A stretch of 64,000 bases of DNA, from contig NZ_JBBOYD010000001.1 of the NCBI RefSeq assembly GCF_038007965.1, forward strand, positions 1,714,501 to 1,778,500. Reading direction: 5' to 3'. A model generated the notes under the pieces. It worked only from the letters and a program-made list of their open reading frames with translations. It made no database searches and was not told where the DNA came from. Made by a program: the position numbers and the translations under genes. Positions 8,770 through 17,460 of this stretch are shown here, one piece after another (position 1 is the first letter of the stretch; each line of letters opens with the position of its first letter). The stretch comes from Niallia sp. FSL W8-0635. GTDB taxonomy: Bacteria > Bacillota > Bacilli > Bacillales > Cytobacillaceae.

Positions 8770-9051
8770 TCGTTTTATTCTCCTTTCTATCTAAATTGTA
8801 CAAGTTATTATACTATTTTTTGCGCGAGAAAGGAAATAAAAAAAGAATATCTTTTCTACAGTTTTCCTAAAATTCGTAATAAAAGAGCAGTCTTTTAAGA
8901 ATAAACTAAATTTTTTATCTTTTTAGGTACAGATTGCAATTGAACTGCCGATAAAAAAAGTAAAAAGAAAATTTAGATAGATGGTTGCTGTAAATGAATT
9001 CAATCCTTTTAGAACAAAATATTATATTGCTGCATGTTAGGAATGAGATAG

Positions 9052-11151
9052 ATGAACAAATATAACAAGAATAATTCGAGTAAGAAGATGATCGCTCAAT
9101 CCAAATCAAATATAGAAAATATCATTTTTGAAATTATTTTTATGTATATAAAAGATATGGTATTTATTATGAAAGCAGAAAAAGGCAATAAATTTCGATA
9201 TCTTTTTGTAAATGAAGCTGCTTTTTTATTTGCTAAATTACCAATTAACTTTATTGGGAAAGGGCTTCAAGAAGTGTCATCGGAGGAAACGGCTGCTCGA
9301 TTACAAAAAGAATATTCCATTGTGTGTGAGACGAAGAAAAATCATATATATTCAGATCAGATAAAGATGGAAAATGGAGACATTGTATACGCAGAATCTG
9401 TTTTAACGCCTATTATGGATGAACAAGATGAAGTAAAGTACATTGTTTCCATTACAAGAGATATAACAGAATCTATTACGGAAAAACGACTGCTTCATGA
9501 AAGTGAACAGAAATATCGTTCTTTAGTAGAGAATAACTTAGACGCCGTCTTCACCGTCAATTTAGATGGGGTTATTCATGAAGTAAACCCAGCTGGTTTA
9601 AAATTAATTGGTTTCCAAGATGAGAAGATGCCATTGTTTTCGCTTTATGAATTAATAGATGAGGAAAATACACTTTTCTACGAAAGCTTTAGAAAATGTA
9701 AATTAACGGAAAGCTCGCAATCACTCGATTTTATGTTAATGAGCAAAAATGGCAAGAAATTGTCTGTACACACAAAATTTGTCCCTATTAAAGTGAATCA
9801 TGTGATTAGAGGTATTTATGTCATTTTAAGAGATATAACAGAACGTAGGGAAACGGCAGAAAAGATAAGATATATGTCCTTTCATGATCAGCTAACTAGC
9901 CTTTATAATAGGAGAGCTCTTATGGAAGATATCAATCTGGAAATTAAAAGAGCGGAAACAGAGCAAGCTGCAATTGCCTTACTGACAATTGATTTAGATC
10001 GTTTTAAATATATCAATGATACATTTGGTCATATTGTTGGGGATCAAATTCTTATTAAAGTAGCGGAACGATTATTAGAGTTTAAAAATTATAAATGTCA
10101 TGTGTATCGACAAGGGGGAGATGAATTTAATATTCTTCTTTCTAATACCAATAGACAGGAAACAGCAAGCTTTGCACAACGTATCATTTCAAGCTTTGCC
10201 CACTCATTCTACTTAAACTCTCAGGAATATTACATAAGTCCAAGTATCGGAATTAGTATGTATCCACATGATGGAGAGGATATTGAAACATTGATTAAGA
10301 ATGCAGATGAGGCACTTTTTCGCGTAAAAGAAAGAGGAAAAGCACATTATCAATTTTACCGTTCTGATATGACTTCAAGTCTAACCAATGCAGTATCGTT
10401 AGAAACGAAATTACGAAAAGCAATCCACAAAAATGAACTGAAATTATATTATCAACCACAAATTGATTTAAATGGCTATACATTTAATAGTTTTGAAGCA
10501 CTTTTAAGATGGGAGAGTCCCTCTTTAGGGTTAGTTGCTCCGAATGATTTTATCCCACTTGCTGAGGACACAGGGCTTATTATTTCCATTGGAAACTGGG
10601 TAATCGAAACAGCATGTGAACAAATAAGCGTTTGGAAAGCTTTATACAATAAGGATGTGCGAATAGCAGTCAATATATCGCCAAAGCAATTTCAACAGCC
10701 TAATTTTGTAGAAGTGATACGAAATTCTATCAAAAAGTTTGAAATTCAGCCTTCCTTACTGGAAATTGAGATAACAGAAGGGCTTATGGAGAATATTAAA
10801 GAGGCTGTTCCTATTTTGCGAAAACTAAAGGAGATAGGCGTAATTATTTCTGTCGATGATTTTGGAACTGGCTATTCTTCGCTTAGCTATATTAAGCAAT
10901 TTCCAATAGATGTATTAAAGATTGATCAGTCCTTTGTAAAGGATGTTCTTACAAATGCAAAGGATGCTGCCATTACAACGACGATTATTCACTTAGGGCA
11001 AAATTTAGGAATGGAAGTAATTGCAGAAGGTGTTGAAAATAAAGAACAGGAAGATTTCTTAAAGAAGGCAAATTGTCAAAAAGCGCAAGGCTATTATTAT
11101 TCAAGGCCATTGACTTGTGAGGATGCAGAACAATTTCTTAAAGACTTTTAA
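9052..11151 (+). CDS. PAS-PAS-GGDEF-EAL protein (cyclic di-GMP synthase/phosphodiesterase)
   Basis: 699 residues. Two PAS sensor domains (about 20-145 and 150-275) precede a GGDEF domain (about 275-440) with the intact motif RQGGDEF, and an EAL domain (about 450-695) with the intact catalytic motifs FEALLRW, NISPKQF, EITEGL, DDFGTGYSS, LKIDQSF and EGVEN. Both halves therefore look able to act. No RxxD inhibitory site is visible before GGDEF. The composition recalls B. subtilis DgcW (YkoW), but this locus differs. No membrane segment is evident, so it is likely a cytoplasmic signalling enzyme. It lies two genes from the c-di-GMP-binding protein YkuI. Confidence 0.9.
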   Translation: MNKYNKNNSSKKMIAQSKSNIENIIFEIIFMYIKDMVFIMKAEKGNKFRYLFVNEAAFLFAKLPINFIGKGLQEVSSEETAARLQKEYSIVCETKKNHIYSDQIKMENGDIVYAESVLTPIMDEQDEVKYIVSITRDITESITEKRLLHESEQKYRSLVENNLDAVFTVNLDGVIHEVNPAGLKLIGFQDEKMPLFSLYELIDEENTLFYESFRKCKLTESSQSLDFMLMSKNGKKLSVHTKFVPIKVNHVIRGIYVILRDITERRETAEKIRYMSFHDQLTSLYNRRALMEDINLEIKRAETEQAAIALLTIDLDRFKYINDTFGHIVGDQILIKVAERLLEFKNYKCHVYRQGGDEFNILLSNTNRQETASFAQRIISSFAHSFYLNSQEYYISPSIGISMYPHDGEDIETLIKNADEALFRVKERGKAHYQFYRSDMTSSLTNAVSLETKLRKAIHKNELKLYYQPQIDLNGYTFNSFEALLRWESPSLGLVAPNDFIPLAEDTGLIISIGNWVIETACEQISVWKALYNKDVRIAVNISPKQFQQPNFVEVIRNSIKKFEIQPSLLEIEITEGLMENIKEAVPILRKLKEIGVIISVDDFGTGYSSLSYIKQFPIDVLKIDQSFVKDVLTNAKDAAITTTIIHLGQNLGMEVIAEGVENKEQEDFLKKANCQKAQGYYYSRPLTCEDAEQFLKDF

Positions 11152-11176
11152 ACATGATTATCGATTTGAATCATAA

Positions 11177-11350
11177 GCTTATAGTAAAGCTGATATTAAA
11201 CAGGGACCATTATTGGAAGGAAAGCAGTGCGTTGATTGCAGTTTCCAAATACTTGCTGATGAAGGAAAAAATAATCACGAATTTATTCATGATATTCCCA
11301 CTCCAGAAGCAAGAATAACGGATACAAATGCAATCAACGCACATTATTAA
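11177..11350 (+). pseudogene. Possible decayed gene fragment
   Basis: Between two in-frame stops the frame reads with a protein-like composition, including QCVDCSFQILADEGK and HDIPTPEARITDTNAINAHY. There is no ATG and no ribosome binding site; a TTG near 11210 is the only candidate start. The ends carry the complementary words GCGTTGATTGCA and TGCAATCAACGC. I do not recognise the family. It may be a remnant of a small Cys-containing protein or a chance frame. Confidence 0.3.
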
Positions 11351-11399
11351 ATGTTTTTTTTGTAAAAACAGCCTTTGTAAATAGGTAATGCTATCTCAT

Positions 11400-12119
11400 T
11401 TATCGATAACTAATTGCTCTTGACTTTAAAGCATGCCAGGATTTTATAAAGGTTTTCTTATCCACTTTTACATTCTTTCTACCTGATAATGGATCATTTA
11501 AGTAAACATGATTTTTGCTGAAGCCAACTAATACTACGGCATGTAAATCTAATGGTGTTTTAATTATTTTCCCTTTATGTTCCCATGATTCCCATCTGTC
11601 TGGTAAGCGATAATCCCCTGTAGTCCAAACGACAATCGGATAACCATTCTGAACATGTTTTTCTAAATCGTGAAAGGGATATTTTGTTAAATTAACAGCT
11701 CTTTCTGGAAGGTATTTATTAACTAGATCTTCCATTGGTTTATCAAACACAGCATATCCAGGCTTTTTACCGGTCATATCACCAACAAACCCGATGGATG
11801 GGTCTCCCCATTTAATAATATTGCCATTTTTTCGGACCAATGGGTCTAAGTCCTTCTGAATATTTCTATAGAGCTCCATTTTATTTACTTTAACACCAGC
11901 ATAATTTAAAACCATAGTTAAACTGGTCACTTCACATCCATATCTTAATTCTGGATTTTGTTTAATCAATGGAACATTTAACAGTGTATTTTTATTGGGG
12001 CTAGACACTTGATTAACGAGTTCCATTTTAGGCTTATTATCTTCAATATGGAAATATTCCCAAGCTTGCTCTGAACCGAAAAAGGGAGCGAGCAAAAGTA
12101 ATAGTTTGAATATCTGCAT
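11400..12119 (-). CDS. Secreted C39-like papain-fold peptidase
   Basis: 239 residues. A hydrophobic N-terminus (MQIFKLLLLLAPFFG) looks like a signal peptide or anchor. The peptidase C39-like domain begins near residue 45 with NVPLIKQNPELRYGCEVTSL, holding the catalytic Cys; DLHAVVLVGF carries the catalytic His and VYLNDPLSG the third residue. Such single-domain proteins (YvpB type) are extracellular and their substrates are mostly unknown. The ATG follows AAGAAAGAGG. It stands between two c-di-GMP genes but reads away from YkuI, so there is no operon link. Confidence 0.82.
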   Translation of the reverse strand: MQIFKLLLLLAPFFGSEQAWEYFHIEDNKPKMELVNQVSSPNKNTLLNVPLIKQNPELRYGCEVTSLTMVLNYAGVKVNKMELYRNIQKDLDPLVRKNGNIIKWGDPSIGFVGDMTGKKPGYAVFDKPMEDLVNKYLPERAVNLTKYPFHDLEKHVQNGYPIVVWTTGDYRLPDRWESWEHKGKIIKTPLDLHAVVLVGFSKNHVYLNDPLSGRKNVKVDKKTFIKSWHALKSRAISYR

Positions 12120-12311
12120 GTACTACCTCTTTCTTGCCAACTCCTTTTTTTATCATGCGAAGTTTCATACAAAATATTAGAACTTAATATTACCAACGAC
12201 TTTTATTCTAAGCTACAATAAGACATTCAGTAAAAACGGAAGAAAATATGAATTTAATAAGAAAAATAGAAAGAATTTTCTTTCAATGTATCTGTTGCAA
12301 GAAGGTTTATG

Positions 12312-12320
12312 TGGTATAAT
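12312..12320 (+). promoter_or_regulatory. Extended -10 promoter ahead of ykuI
   Basis: TGGTATAAT is a perfect extended -10 element; no good -35 is visible 17 bases upstream. The predicted start near 12327 gives ykuI a leader of about 185 bases. The whole 12120-12511 intergenic stretch shows nothing else. Confidence 0.55.
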
Positions 12321-12511
12321 TAGGCTTATTTTAATTACTAAATAAAGTGAAGAACCTTTGCTACTGTCTAACAAAAGTTAAAAAGGCTTTTACCGTTTGT
12401 TGGTTTTAGGAATAGTAAACAACATTCGATTATTTAAACAGTAATATAGGATTTAAAATTGGAAGCGATAAGCAAAGGAGCTTGCTTTTCTTACGGGGAG
12501 GCTATCAAAAT

Positions 12512-13729
12512 ATGGATGCTTTGGATATTTTGACTGATTTAGATAATGTCATCCCTTATTTTCAAGCTATTTTTAGTGCTGATGAACATCGAGTTATCGG
12601 ATATGAAATATTAGGAAGATACAATGGGGCAGAAGGTGTTGAAAGTCTTGGTGATTTCTTTTTAGATGAGGGAATCCCAGATGAATACAAATTAGAAGTA
12701 GATCAAGTCATTTTGACGAAAGCATTAGATAAAGCTTTATCCCTTGATGAGGATGTATTACTTTTTATCAATAGAGATGCAGAAATACTGATGAAAGATG
12801 ATGGGGAATTATTTTTAGAAACATTGTTGGAATATCAAGGGAAAGGGATCAAGCTAGATCGCATTGTGCTTGAGATATCAGAGCGAAATTATCATGGACA
12901 ATTTTATCATTTAGACCATTTATTATTATACTATCGAACGTATGGCATTAAGATTGCGATCGATAAAATGGGAAGTGATAGTAGTTACTTAGACCGAATT
13001 GGTGATTTAGCACCTGACATACTTAAGATTGATCTATTAGCTTTGCGATCCACCTCTACCTCTCATGCATACCAAAATGTATTATACTCGTTGTCTATGC
13101 TTGCACGAAAAATTGGTGCTACTTTATTATTTGAAAATATCGAGATGGTTTATCAGCTTCAATTTGCTTGGAAAAATGGAGGGAGATTTTATCAGGGATA
13201 TTATTTACACTATCCTGAGGAAAATTTCGTCGATCGTAATAGTAGAAAAGAAATATTAAGAGAACTATTTCATGAATTTATTTTTTCGGAAAAGAAGAAG
13301 TTATCTACTATTTTTGACTTAACAGAAGAGTTTCAAGTTCAATTGCAGGCTTTGCTTGTGAAATATAAGAAATATGCTTCGTATGAAGAACTTCTAAAGT
13401 TACTTACAGCAGATTTAACAGATGTTGCATTTCGAATGTATGTATGTGATGAAGATGGTTTTCAAAAATCTGCAAATATTATTAAATACGACGATGATTG
13501 GATTGTTCAGCCTGAATATGCCCATAAAAATTGGAGCTGGCGACCATATTTCCTAGAAAATATTATTAAAATGCGAAATGAAAAAAGAGGGATATTATCA
13601 GATTTATACAGTGATATCGAAACGGGTGAAACGGTAAGAACTTACTCCTATCCATTAAATGCCAAAGAATATTTGTTTATTGATTTATCCTATAATTTTC
13701 TGGATCGCATGAAATTATTGCTTAGTTAA
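12512..13729 (+). CDS. ykuI: YkuI: degenerate EAL domain, c-di-GMP-binding protein
   Basis: 405 residues, close to the family length of 407. Residues 1-250 are an EAL-fold domain in which the catalytic motifs have changed: EAL is EIL in GYEILGRY and DDFG is DKMG in AIDKMGSDSSYLDR. Residues about 260-400 form the PAS/Cache-like C-terminal domain known from the YkuI structure. B. subtilis YkuI binds c-di-GMP but shows little or no hydrolysis and is thought to be an effector. A TTG at 12482 extends the frame, but the ATG at 12512 follows GGGGAGG and matches the family N-terminus. Confidence 0.9.
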   Translation: MDALDILTDLDNVIPYFQAIFSADEHRVIGYEILGRYNGAEGVESLGDFFLDEGIPDEYKLEVDQVILTKALDKALSLDEDVLLFINRDAEILMKDDGELFLETLLEYQGKGIKLDRIVLEISERNYHGQFYHLDHLLLYYRTYGIKIAIDKMGSDSSYLDRIGDLAPDILKIDLLALRSTSTSHAYQNVLYSLSMLARKIGATLLFENIEMVYQLQFAWKNGGRFYQGYYLHYPEENFVDRNSRKEILRELFHEFIFSEKKKLSTIFDLTEEFQVQLQALLVKYKKYASYEELLKLLTADLTDVAFRMYVCDEDGFQKSANIIKYDDDWIVQPEYAHKNWSWRPYFLENIIKMRNEKRGILSDLYSDIETGETVRTYSYPLNAKEYLFIDLSYNFLDRMKLLLS

Positions 13730-13769
13730 AAAACAAGCTGAAGAGAAAAATCTCTTCAGCTTGTTTTTA
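13727..13769 (+). terminator. Terminator of ykuI
   Basis: ACAAGCTGAAGAGA and TCTCTTCAGCTTGT form a perfect stem with a four-base loop, then TTTTT. Confidence 0.88.
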
Positions 13770-13833
13770 TTAGGAGGAGAAAGGGTAAAGAAATATCAAA
13801 TAAACAAGAATAAATAGAGAAGGAGAGAATACC

Positions 13834-14442
13834 ATGAAAAAAGGCTTCTTTACCTTAGTGATTATGTTGCTTTGGAGTATGTATCCATATTCCATACATG
13901 CTGCTAGCCATTTGACAAGTAGGGATGAAGTATTTGCTTTTATCGAAAAGGCATTTCAGGCACAAGTGTCATTAAGTAAGGAAGCTAGGGAGATGGAGGA
14001 GATAGAAGAAATATTGGCACCTTATTTTTCAAAGGAAATGATTTATTTATTTCTGAATGAAAATTTGACTGGGGAACAAGGGGGATTTTTTACATACGGG
14101 AATGAATTTGGCGAATATTATCTGCCTTATTATCAGTTATCCGACCAAACCTTTATGGATACAGAGGAAAATAGTATTCTTCTTTATGAATATTATGAAC
14201 CAATTGTTATTGGAGAAAAAACATATAAAGGTTCTTACGAAGGAGTTCTTATAAGAAGGCTGAATGGAAAATGGCTCGTAACGAATATGCTCAAAGATGA
14301 TGAAGTGAGATCCATTTTAAATACGAAGGAAAAAAACTATAATACATTAGTTTACATGCCAGTGCTTTCGATAGAAAACCAAGTTACCTATATAAAGGAC
14401 AATAGAAAAAAACAAAACAATTTAATTACCAATTCTCTGTAG
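13834..14442 (+). CDS. Secreted protein of unknown function
   Basis: 202 residues with a clear Sec signal peptide (MKKGFFTLVIMLLWSMYPYS, likely cut after IHAAS near residue 25). The mature part is mixed alpha/beta, rich in Tyr and Glu, with segments such as EEILAPYFSKEMIYLF and GSYEGVLIRRLNGKWLVTNM; it may belong to a Bacillus-specific domain of unknown function. There is no Cys lipobox and no sortase signal. The ATG follows GAAGGAGAG. It stands alone, between the ykuI terminator and an IS200/IS605-like scar. Confidence 0.75.
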   Translation: MKKGFFTLVIMLLWSMYPYSIHAASHLTSRDEVFAFIEKAFQAQVSLSKEAREMEEIEEILAPYFSKEMIYLFLNENLTGEQGGFFTYGNEFGEYYLPYYQLSDQTFMDTEENSILLYEYYEPIVIGEKTYKGSYEGVLIRRLNGKWLVTNMLKDDEVRSILNTKEKNYNTLVYMPVLSIENQVTYIKDNRKKQNNLITNSL

Positions 14443-14527
14443 TATTAAGGGGATTGGGGAATGAATTCGGTAGAAAGTTGTGGCATACTTATCCAGATTT
14501 GTATATATGTACGCCACAGATTATTTA

Positions 14528-14572
14528 GGCTATAGCAGAGAACCCTCGTGACCTCAGTCGTGGGTTGTTGAC
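14528..14572. mobile_element. IS200/IS605-like right-end scar
   Basis: GAGAACCCTCGTGACCTCAG followed by TCGTGGGTTGTTGAC resembles the terminal hairpin plus TTGAC end of IS200/IS605-family elements. No transposase or TnpB frame is nearby. A nearly identical 35-base stretch lies at 17303-17340 and a related one at 17566-17593. Confidence 0.5.
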
Positions 14573-14583
14573 GTAATTATCTA

Positions 14584-14817
14584 TTATAAATTTAAAGAGA
14601 ATTTAAGCTTTTCCAAATCAAAACCATAAATAACTGTTCCGTCTATTACAAAGGTTGGAGTGGAAAAAGATTGATATTTCTTTATCAATTCTTTTTTAGC
14701 GCGCGGATCCTTTTGAATATCCTTGCATTCATAGACAAATCCATGCTCTTTTAAGAATAGCTTCGAATATTCGCAAGGGGGACAGTCTGGCTGAGTATAG
14801 AGCGTGATTTTATGCAT
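14584..14817 (-). CDS. Glutaredoxin-like thiol-disulfide protein
   Basis: 77 residues with a glutaredoxin/NrdH fold: YTQPDCPPCEYSK carries the CPPC active site near residue 10, FSTPTFVIDG the cis-Pro loop near residue 52, and the C-terminal helix follows. Such proteins reduce disulfides or serve as electron donors in the cytoplasm. A longer frame begins at 14841, but the inner ATG at 14817 is preceded by GTAGGAGGAATC and fits the family start (HKITLYTQPDC). It has no operon partner. Confidence 0.85.
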   Translation of the reverse strand: MHKITLYTQPDCPPCEYSKLFLKEHGFVYECKDIQKDPRAKKELIKKYQSFSTPTFVIDGTVIYGFDLEKLKFSLNL

Positions 14818-15230
14818 CTGATTCCTCCTACATTCTTTCATCTTCTAATCATACAAAGAAAGCTTTTTACATGCAATTCTTTTTAACCAGTGGAAGATAT
14901 TATTTTCTTTCTTCTCTGTATCTAATCGCATATATACCTCATCATTTGGCCGTATCATAAGAGCGGAGGCAAGTTATTCTTACCGTTATATAAGTAGCAT
15001 TTTAATTAGAATGATAAAAGTGGGAATATTCTGAGGAAATAAATAATAAAAAAACAACTAGTTTTTTTCAGTTTTACTTGGACAAACTCTCGACAATCTC
15101 TTATTCTGTTAGTATTGGCATTTTTACACAAGAGGCGAATTGTACTTAATTTAACGAAGAAAGTGTATAGAAACATGCTAATAGTGAAACCTATGGTTAA
15201 CACAAGGTTTGTTTTGAAAGGAGAGAGAGC
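14818..15230. other. Intergenic region before ykuJ
   Basis: 413 bp without a convincing gene. In B. subtilis ykuI is followed directly by ykuJ; here the glutaredoxin and this stretch lie between. I see only AT-rich DNA and a weak A/T hairpin near 15050-15068, with no clear promoter. Confidence 0.3.
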
Positions 15231-15467
15231 ATGTCACAATTACAAGGCATATTAACAAGATTAAAAAATCTGCAAGAGCAGGCAACTGGGGGAGAACCAA
15301 CTCAACGTTTCTTTGAGGTGAATGGGGACAGAAAGTGTCAAGTAACATTTCATCCAAAAACAGAAACGTTTGAACTAGAAGTATACAATGACAAAGAAAA
15401 GCCAAAAAGATATCAATTTGATAATGTTGATATGATTACAATTGAGATTTTTGATTTAATTCAGTAA
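15231..15467 (+). CDS. ykuJ: YkuJ family protein
   Basis: 78 residues, full family length (79 in B. subtilis). It contains LQGILTRLKNLQEQATGGE at the N-terminus and the conserved RKCQVTFHPKTETFELEVYN core; the protein is small, soluble and alpha/beta. A structure of a homologue exists but no function is known. The ATG follows GAAAGGAGAGAG. It begins the ykuJ - zinc ribbon - darB series and ends in its own terminator. Confidence 0.9.
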   Translation: MSQLQGILTRLKNLQEQATGGEPTQRFFEVNGDRKCQVTFHPKTETFELEVYNDKEKPKRYQFDNVDMITIEIFDLIQ

Positions 15468-15472
15468 TGGAT

Positions 15473-15522
15473 AAAAAGCTTTCTGCAAATGGGTACATCT
15501 CCACATGCAGAAAGCTTTTTTT
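15473..15522 (+). terminator. Terminator of ykuJ
   Basis: AAAAAGCTTTCTGCA and TGCAGAAAGCTTTTTT form a 15-bp stem with a T tail, six bases past the stop. Confidence 0.88.
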
Positions 15523-15582
15523 AATATTTCACTTACATGGAAAATGGGATGGGAATCCATACTAATGATTGAGGTGAAAGAT

Positions 15583-15726
15583 ATGATGCCAACGGTCATT
15601 TGTCCAGAATGTTCCCAGGAAGAAAAATTAGAGAACGTCCTTACAGCTCAATCTAATCAAAATGTGATTTTTCAATGTCCGCATTGTCAGCTTCTTGTAA
15701 GGAATATCAAAACGAGCAAGGGTTAA
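15583..15726 (+). CDS. Small zinc-ribbon protein, 47 residues
   Basis: Two CxxC pairs, CPEC near residue 8 and CPHC near residue 34, form a compact zinc ribbon. The ATG at 15583 (or the next codon, 15586) follows TTGAGGTGAAAG; longer frames starting near 15505 run through the preceding terminator and are unlikely. The position between ykuJ and darB corresponds to small genes such as ykzF in B. subtilis, but I am not sure of orthology. Function unknown. Confidence 0.65.
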   Translation: MMPTVICPECSQEEKLENVLTAQSNQNVIFQCPHCQLLVRNIKTSKG

Positions 15727-15792
15727 AAGAGCATTAAGCCGAGAACTATGATAAAATAAGGTATAAATATATTTTGTGAGGAGTTTTCGGCT

Positions 15793-16245
15793 ATGATAAG
15801 TATGAACAGCGAAGAGTTTTTAAACATCACTTTAAAGGATTTATTAATTCCGTCTGAACGAGTTGCACATGTGCAGGTAGGTAACAGTTTAGAACACGCT
15901 CTGCTAGTCTTAACAAAAAGTGGATACTCAGCAATTCCAGTATTAGATGCAAGCTATAAGCTCCATGGTTTGGTAAGTACACCGCTTATTATGGAGAGTA
16001 TACTTGGGCTAGAAAGAATTGAATTTGAAAAATTAGAAGAAATAAAAGTAGAGACGATTATGAACACGGTAATACCAAGAGTGAAGAGCAAAAGTTCTGT
16101 ATTACATACAATCAAACATTTGGTAGACCATCCCTTTATTTGTGTGGAAACAGAAGATGGCTATTTTGATGGGATTTTAACGAGAAGGGCGATATTAAAG
16201 CGACTTAATATTTATTTACATCAAAACAATCAACAGCAATCCTAA
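15793..16245 (+). CDS. darB: DarB (YkuL/CbpB), c-di-AMP-binding CBS protein
   Basis: 150 residues made of a CBS domain pair: ERVAHVQVGNSLEHALLVL with GYSAIPVLD, then a second motif IPRVKSKSSVLHTIKHLVD with FDGILTRR. In B. subtilis the orthologue binds c-di-AMP; without the ligand it activates the (p)ppGpp synthetase Rel and also binds pyruvate carboxylase. The ATG at 15793 follows GAGGAGTTTTCG; another ATG at 15802 is possible. It lies next to ccpC exactly as in B. subtilis. The pycA gene, encoding a known partner, is missing from its usual place later in this window. Confidence 0.9.
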   Translation: MISMNSEEFLNITLKDLLIPSERVAHVQVGNSLEHALLVLTKSGYSAIPVLDASYKLHGLVSTPLIMESILGLERIEFEKLEEIKVETIMNTVIPRVKSKSSVLHTIKHLVDHPFICVETEDGYFDGILTRRAILKRLNIYLHQNNQQQS

Positions 16246-16344
16246 AAGTAATTCCTTCACCCGATGTTGCCGCACTTGTTTCTCTTCATTAGAGTTATAT
16301 CCTTCTTTGATAACAAAATTTTTTTATGAGGATAATATAATAAC

Positions 16345-17250
16345 ATGTCAACGATTTCTGAATTACAATTATTAACTGTTCTTTCGCAGGAAATGAATAT
16401 GAGGAAAGCAGCAGAAAGACTCTTTGTTACACAGCCTGCCCTTTCTCAAAGGCTGCAAAATATAGAGAAAGATTGGGGAACACCCCTTTTTATCAGATCA
16501 CAAAGAGGGCTTTCGCTTACTGCTGCTGGCGAATTAGTCACTAAATTTGCAATGGAAACCTTAAAGAAAGAAGAAGAAGTAAAGGAATCCATCCATGCTT
16601 TTAAAGAAGAAGTGTATGGAACATTAAAGATAGCTGTGGCAAGTATAGTAGGACAGAATTGGCTTCCAGAGGTATTAAAACGATTTGTTGAACGCTATCC
16701 TCAAGCAAAGGTATCGTTAGTTACAGGCTGGAGTAGCGATATGATGAAATCAGTTTCTGAGGATAGTATGCATTTAGGCATTGTAAGAGGAGTATCTGAT
16801 TGGAAAGGAATAAAAATGCATTTATTCGATGATCCCCTATATTTAGTGGATCGAGAAATTGCTAAGCTAGAGGATATTGCATTAACCGATCGCCCATTTA
16901 TTCAATTTAAAAGTGATTCTAACTATTACGAAGAAATACAGGTCTGGTGGCATCGGAATTTTCAATTGCCTCCCAAAAATACTATTCTCGTTGATCAGAT
17001 AGAAACATGTAAACAGCTTTCTTTTAATGGGATTGGTTATAGTATTCTACCCTCTATTGCCTTAAGAAAAGCAGATGATTCCCTTTCTAGAATCCCGTTA
17101 TTTAATGATCAGAATGAGCCGATAACAAGAGGAACATGGTTAATAGGCTATGAAGCAACATTTCAATTAAAACAAGTACAAGCTTTTTTAGAAATTGTTA
17201 ATGAATATTTGGATGAAGAAAAGACAGGGACCGGATTGGATCAACAATAA
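16345..17250 (+). CDS. ccpC: LysR-type regulator CcpC
   Basis: 301 residues. The N-terminal winged helix-turn-helix reads NMRKAAERLFVTQPALSQRL, and residues about 90-290 form the LysR effector domain. The inner segments VTGWSSDMMKS, RPFIQFKSDSNYYEEI and ILVDQIETCKQ match CcpC closely. CcpC senses citrate and represses TCA-cycle genes such as citZ and citB in bacilli. The ATG follows GAGGATAATATAATAAC, a modest ribosome binding site. It is probably transcribed alone. Confidence 0.92.
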   Translation: MSTISELQLLTVLSQEMNMRKAAERLFVTQPALSQRLQNIEKDWGTPLFIRSQRGLSLTAAGELVTKFAMETLKKEEEVKESIHAFKEEVYGTLKIAVASIVGQNWLPEVLKRFVERYPQAKVSLVTGWSSDMMKSVSEDSMHLGIVRGVSDWKGIKMHLFDDPLYLVDREIAKLEDIALTDRPFIQFKSDSNYYEEIQVWWHRNFQLPPKNTILVDQIETCKQLSFNGIGYSILPSIALRKADDSLSRIPLFNDQNEPITRGTWLIGYEATFQLKQVQAFLEIVNEYLDEEKTGTGLDQQ

Positions 17251-17302
17251 AAGTTAGTATTTATGGCTTGTTTTCATCACTCTTGTTTGGTAAAGTAATT
17301 TT

Positions 17303-17340
17303 TAGGCTTTAACCGAGAACCCTCGTGACCTCAGTCGTGA
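17303..17340. mobile_element. IS200/IS605-like right-end scar
   Basis: This stretch shares CGAGAACCCTCGTGACCTCA and the following GTCGTG with the scar at 14528-14572, then diverges. A following pair TCGGACAA / TTGTCCGA (17353-17390) makes a hairpin that may end the ccpC transcript. Confidence 0.45.
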
Positions 17341-17446
17341 GATGAATCGGCTTCGGACAAGGCTTAGTTTCTGCTAACTCAATTGTCCGACATTCTCTTT
17401 CTTAGCTAAAAACAAAGAAGAAATATACTACTACTGCAAACAGTTG

Positions 17447-17455
17447 TGGTATAAT
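17447..17455 (+). promoter_or_regulatory. Extended -10 promoter at the edge of the RNA-like element
   Basis: TGGTATAAT is a perfect extended -10 element. The predicted transcription start (about 17462) coincides with the first base of the RNA-like region 17461-17593. It could serve both that RNA and dapH, whose start codon lies 160 bases on. Confidence 0.55.
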
Positions 17456-17460
17456 AATAC

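Noticed and set aside
8535..8898. Plus-strand ORFs over ykyB
   Set aside because: They are antisense to ykyB, which has family conservation; no ribosome binding sites.
11154..11321. ATG-started frame of 55 codons after the GGDEF-EAL gene
   Set aside because: No ribosome binding site and an unlikely composition; the other frame of the same stretch looks more protein-like.
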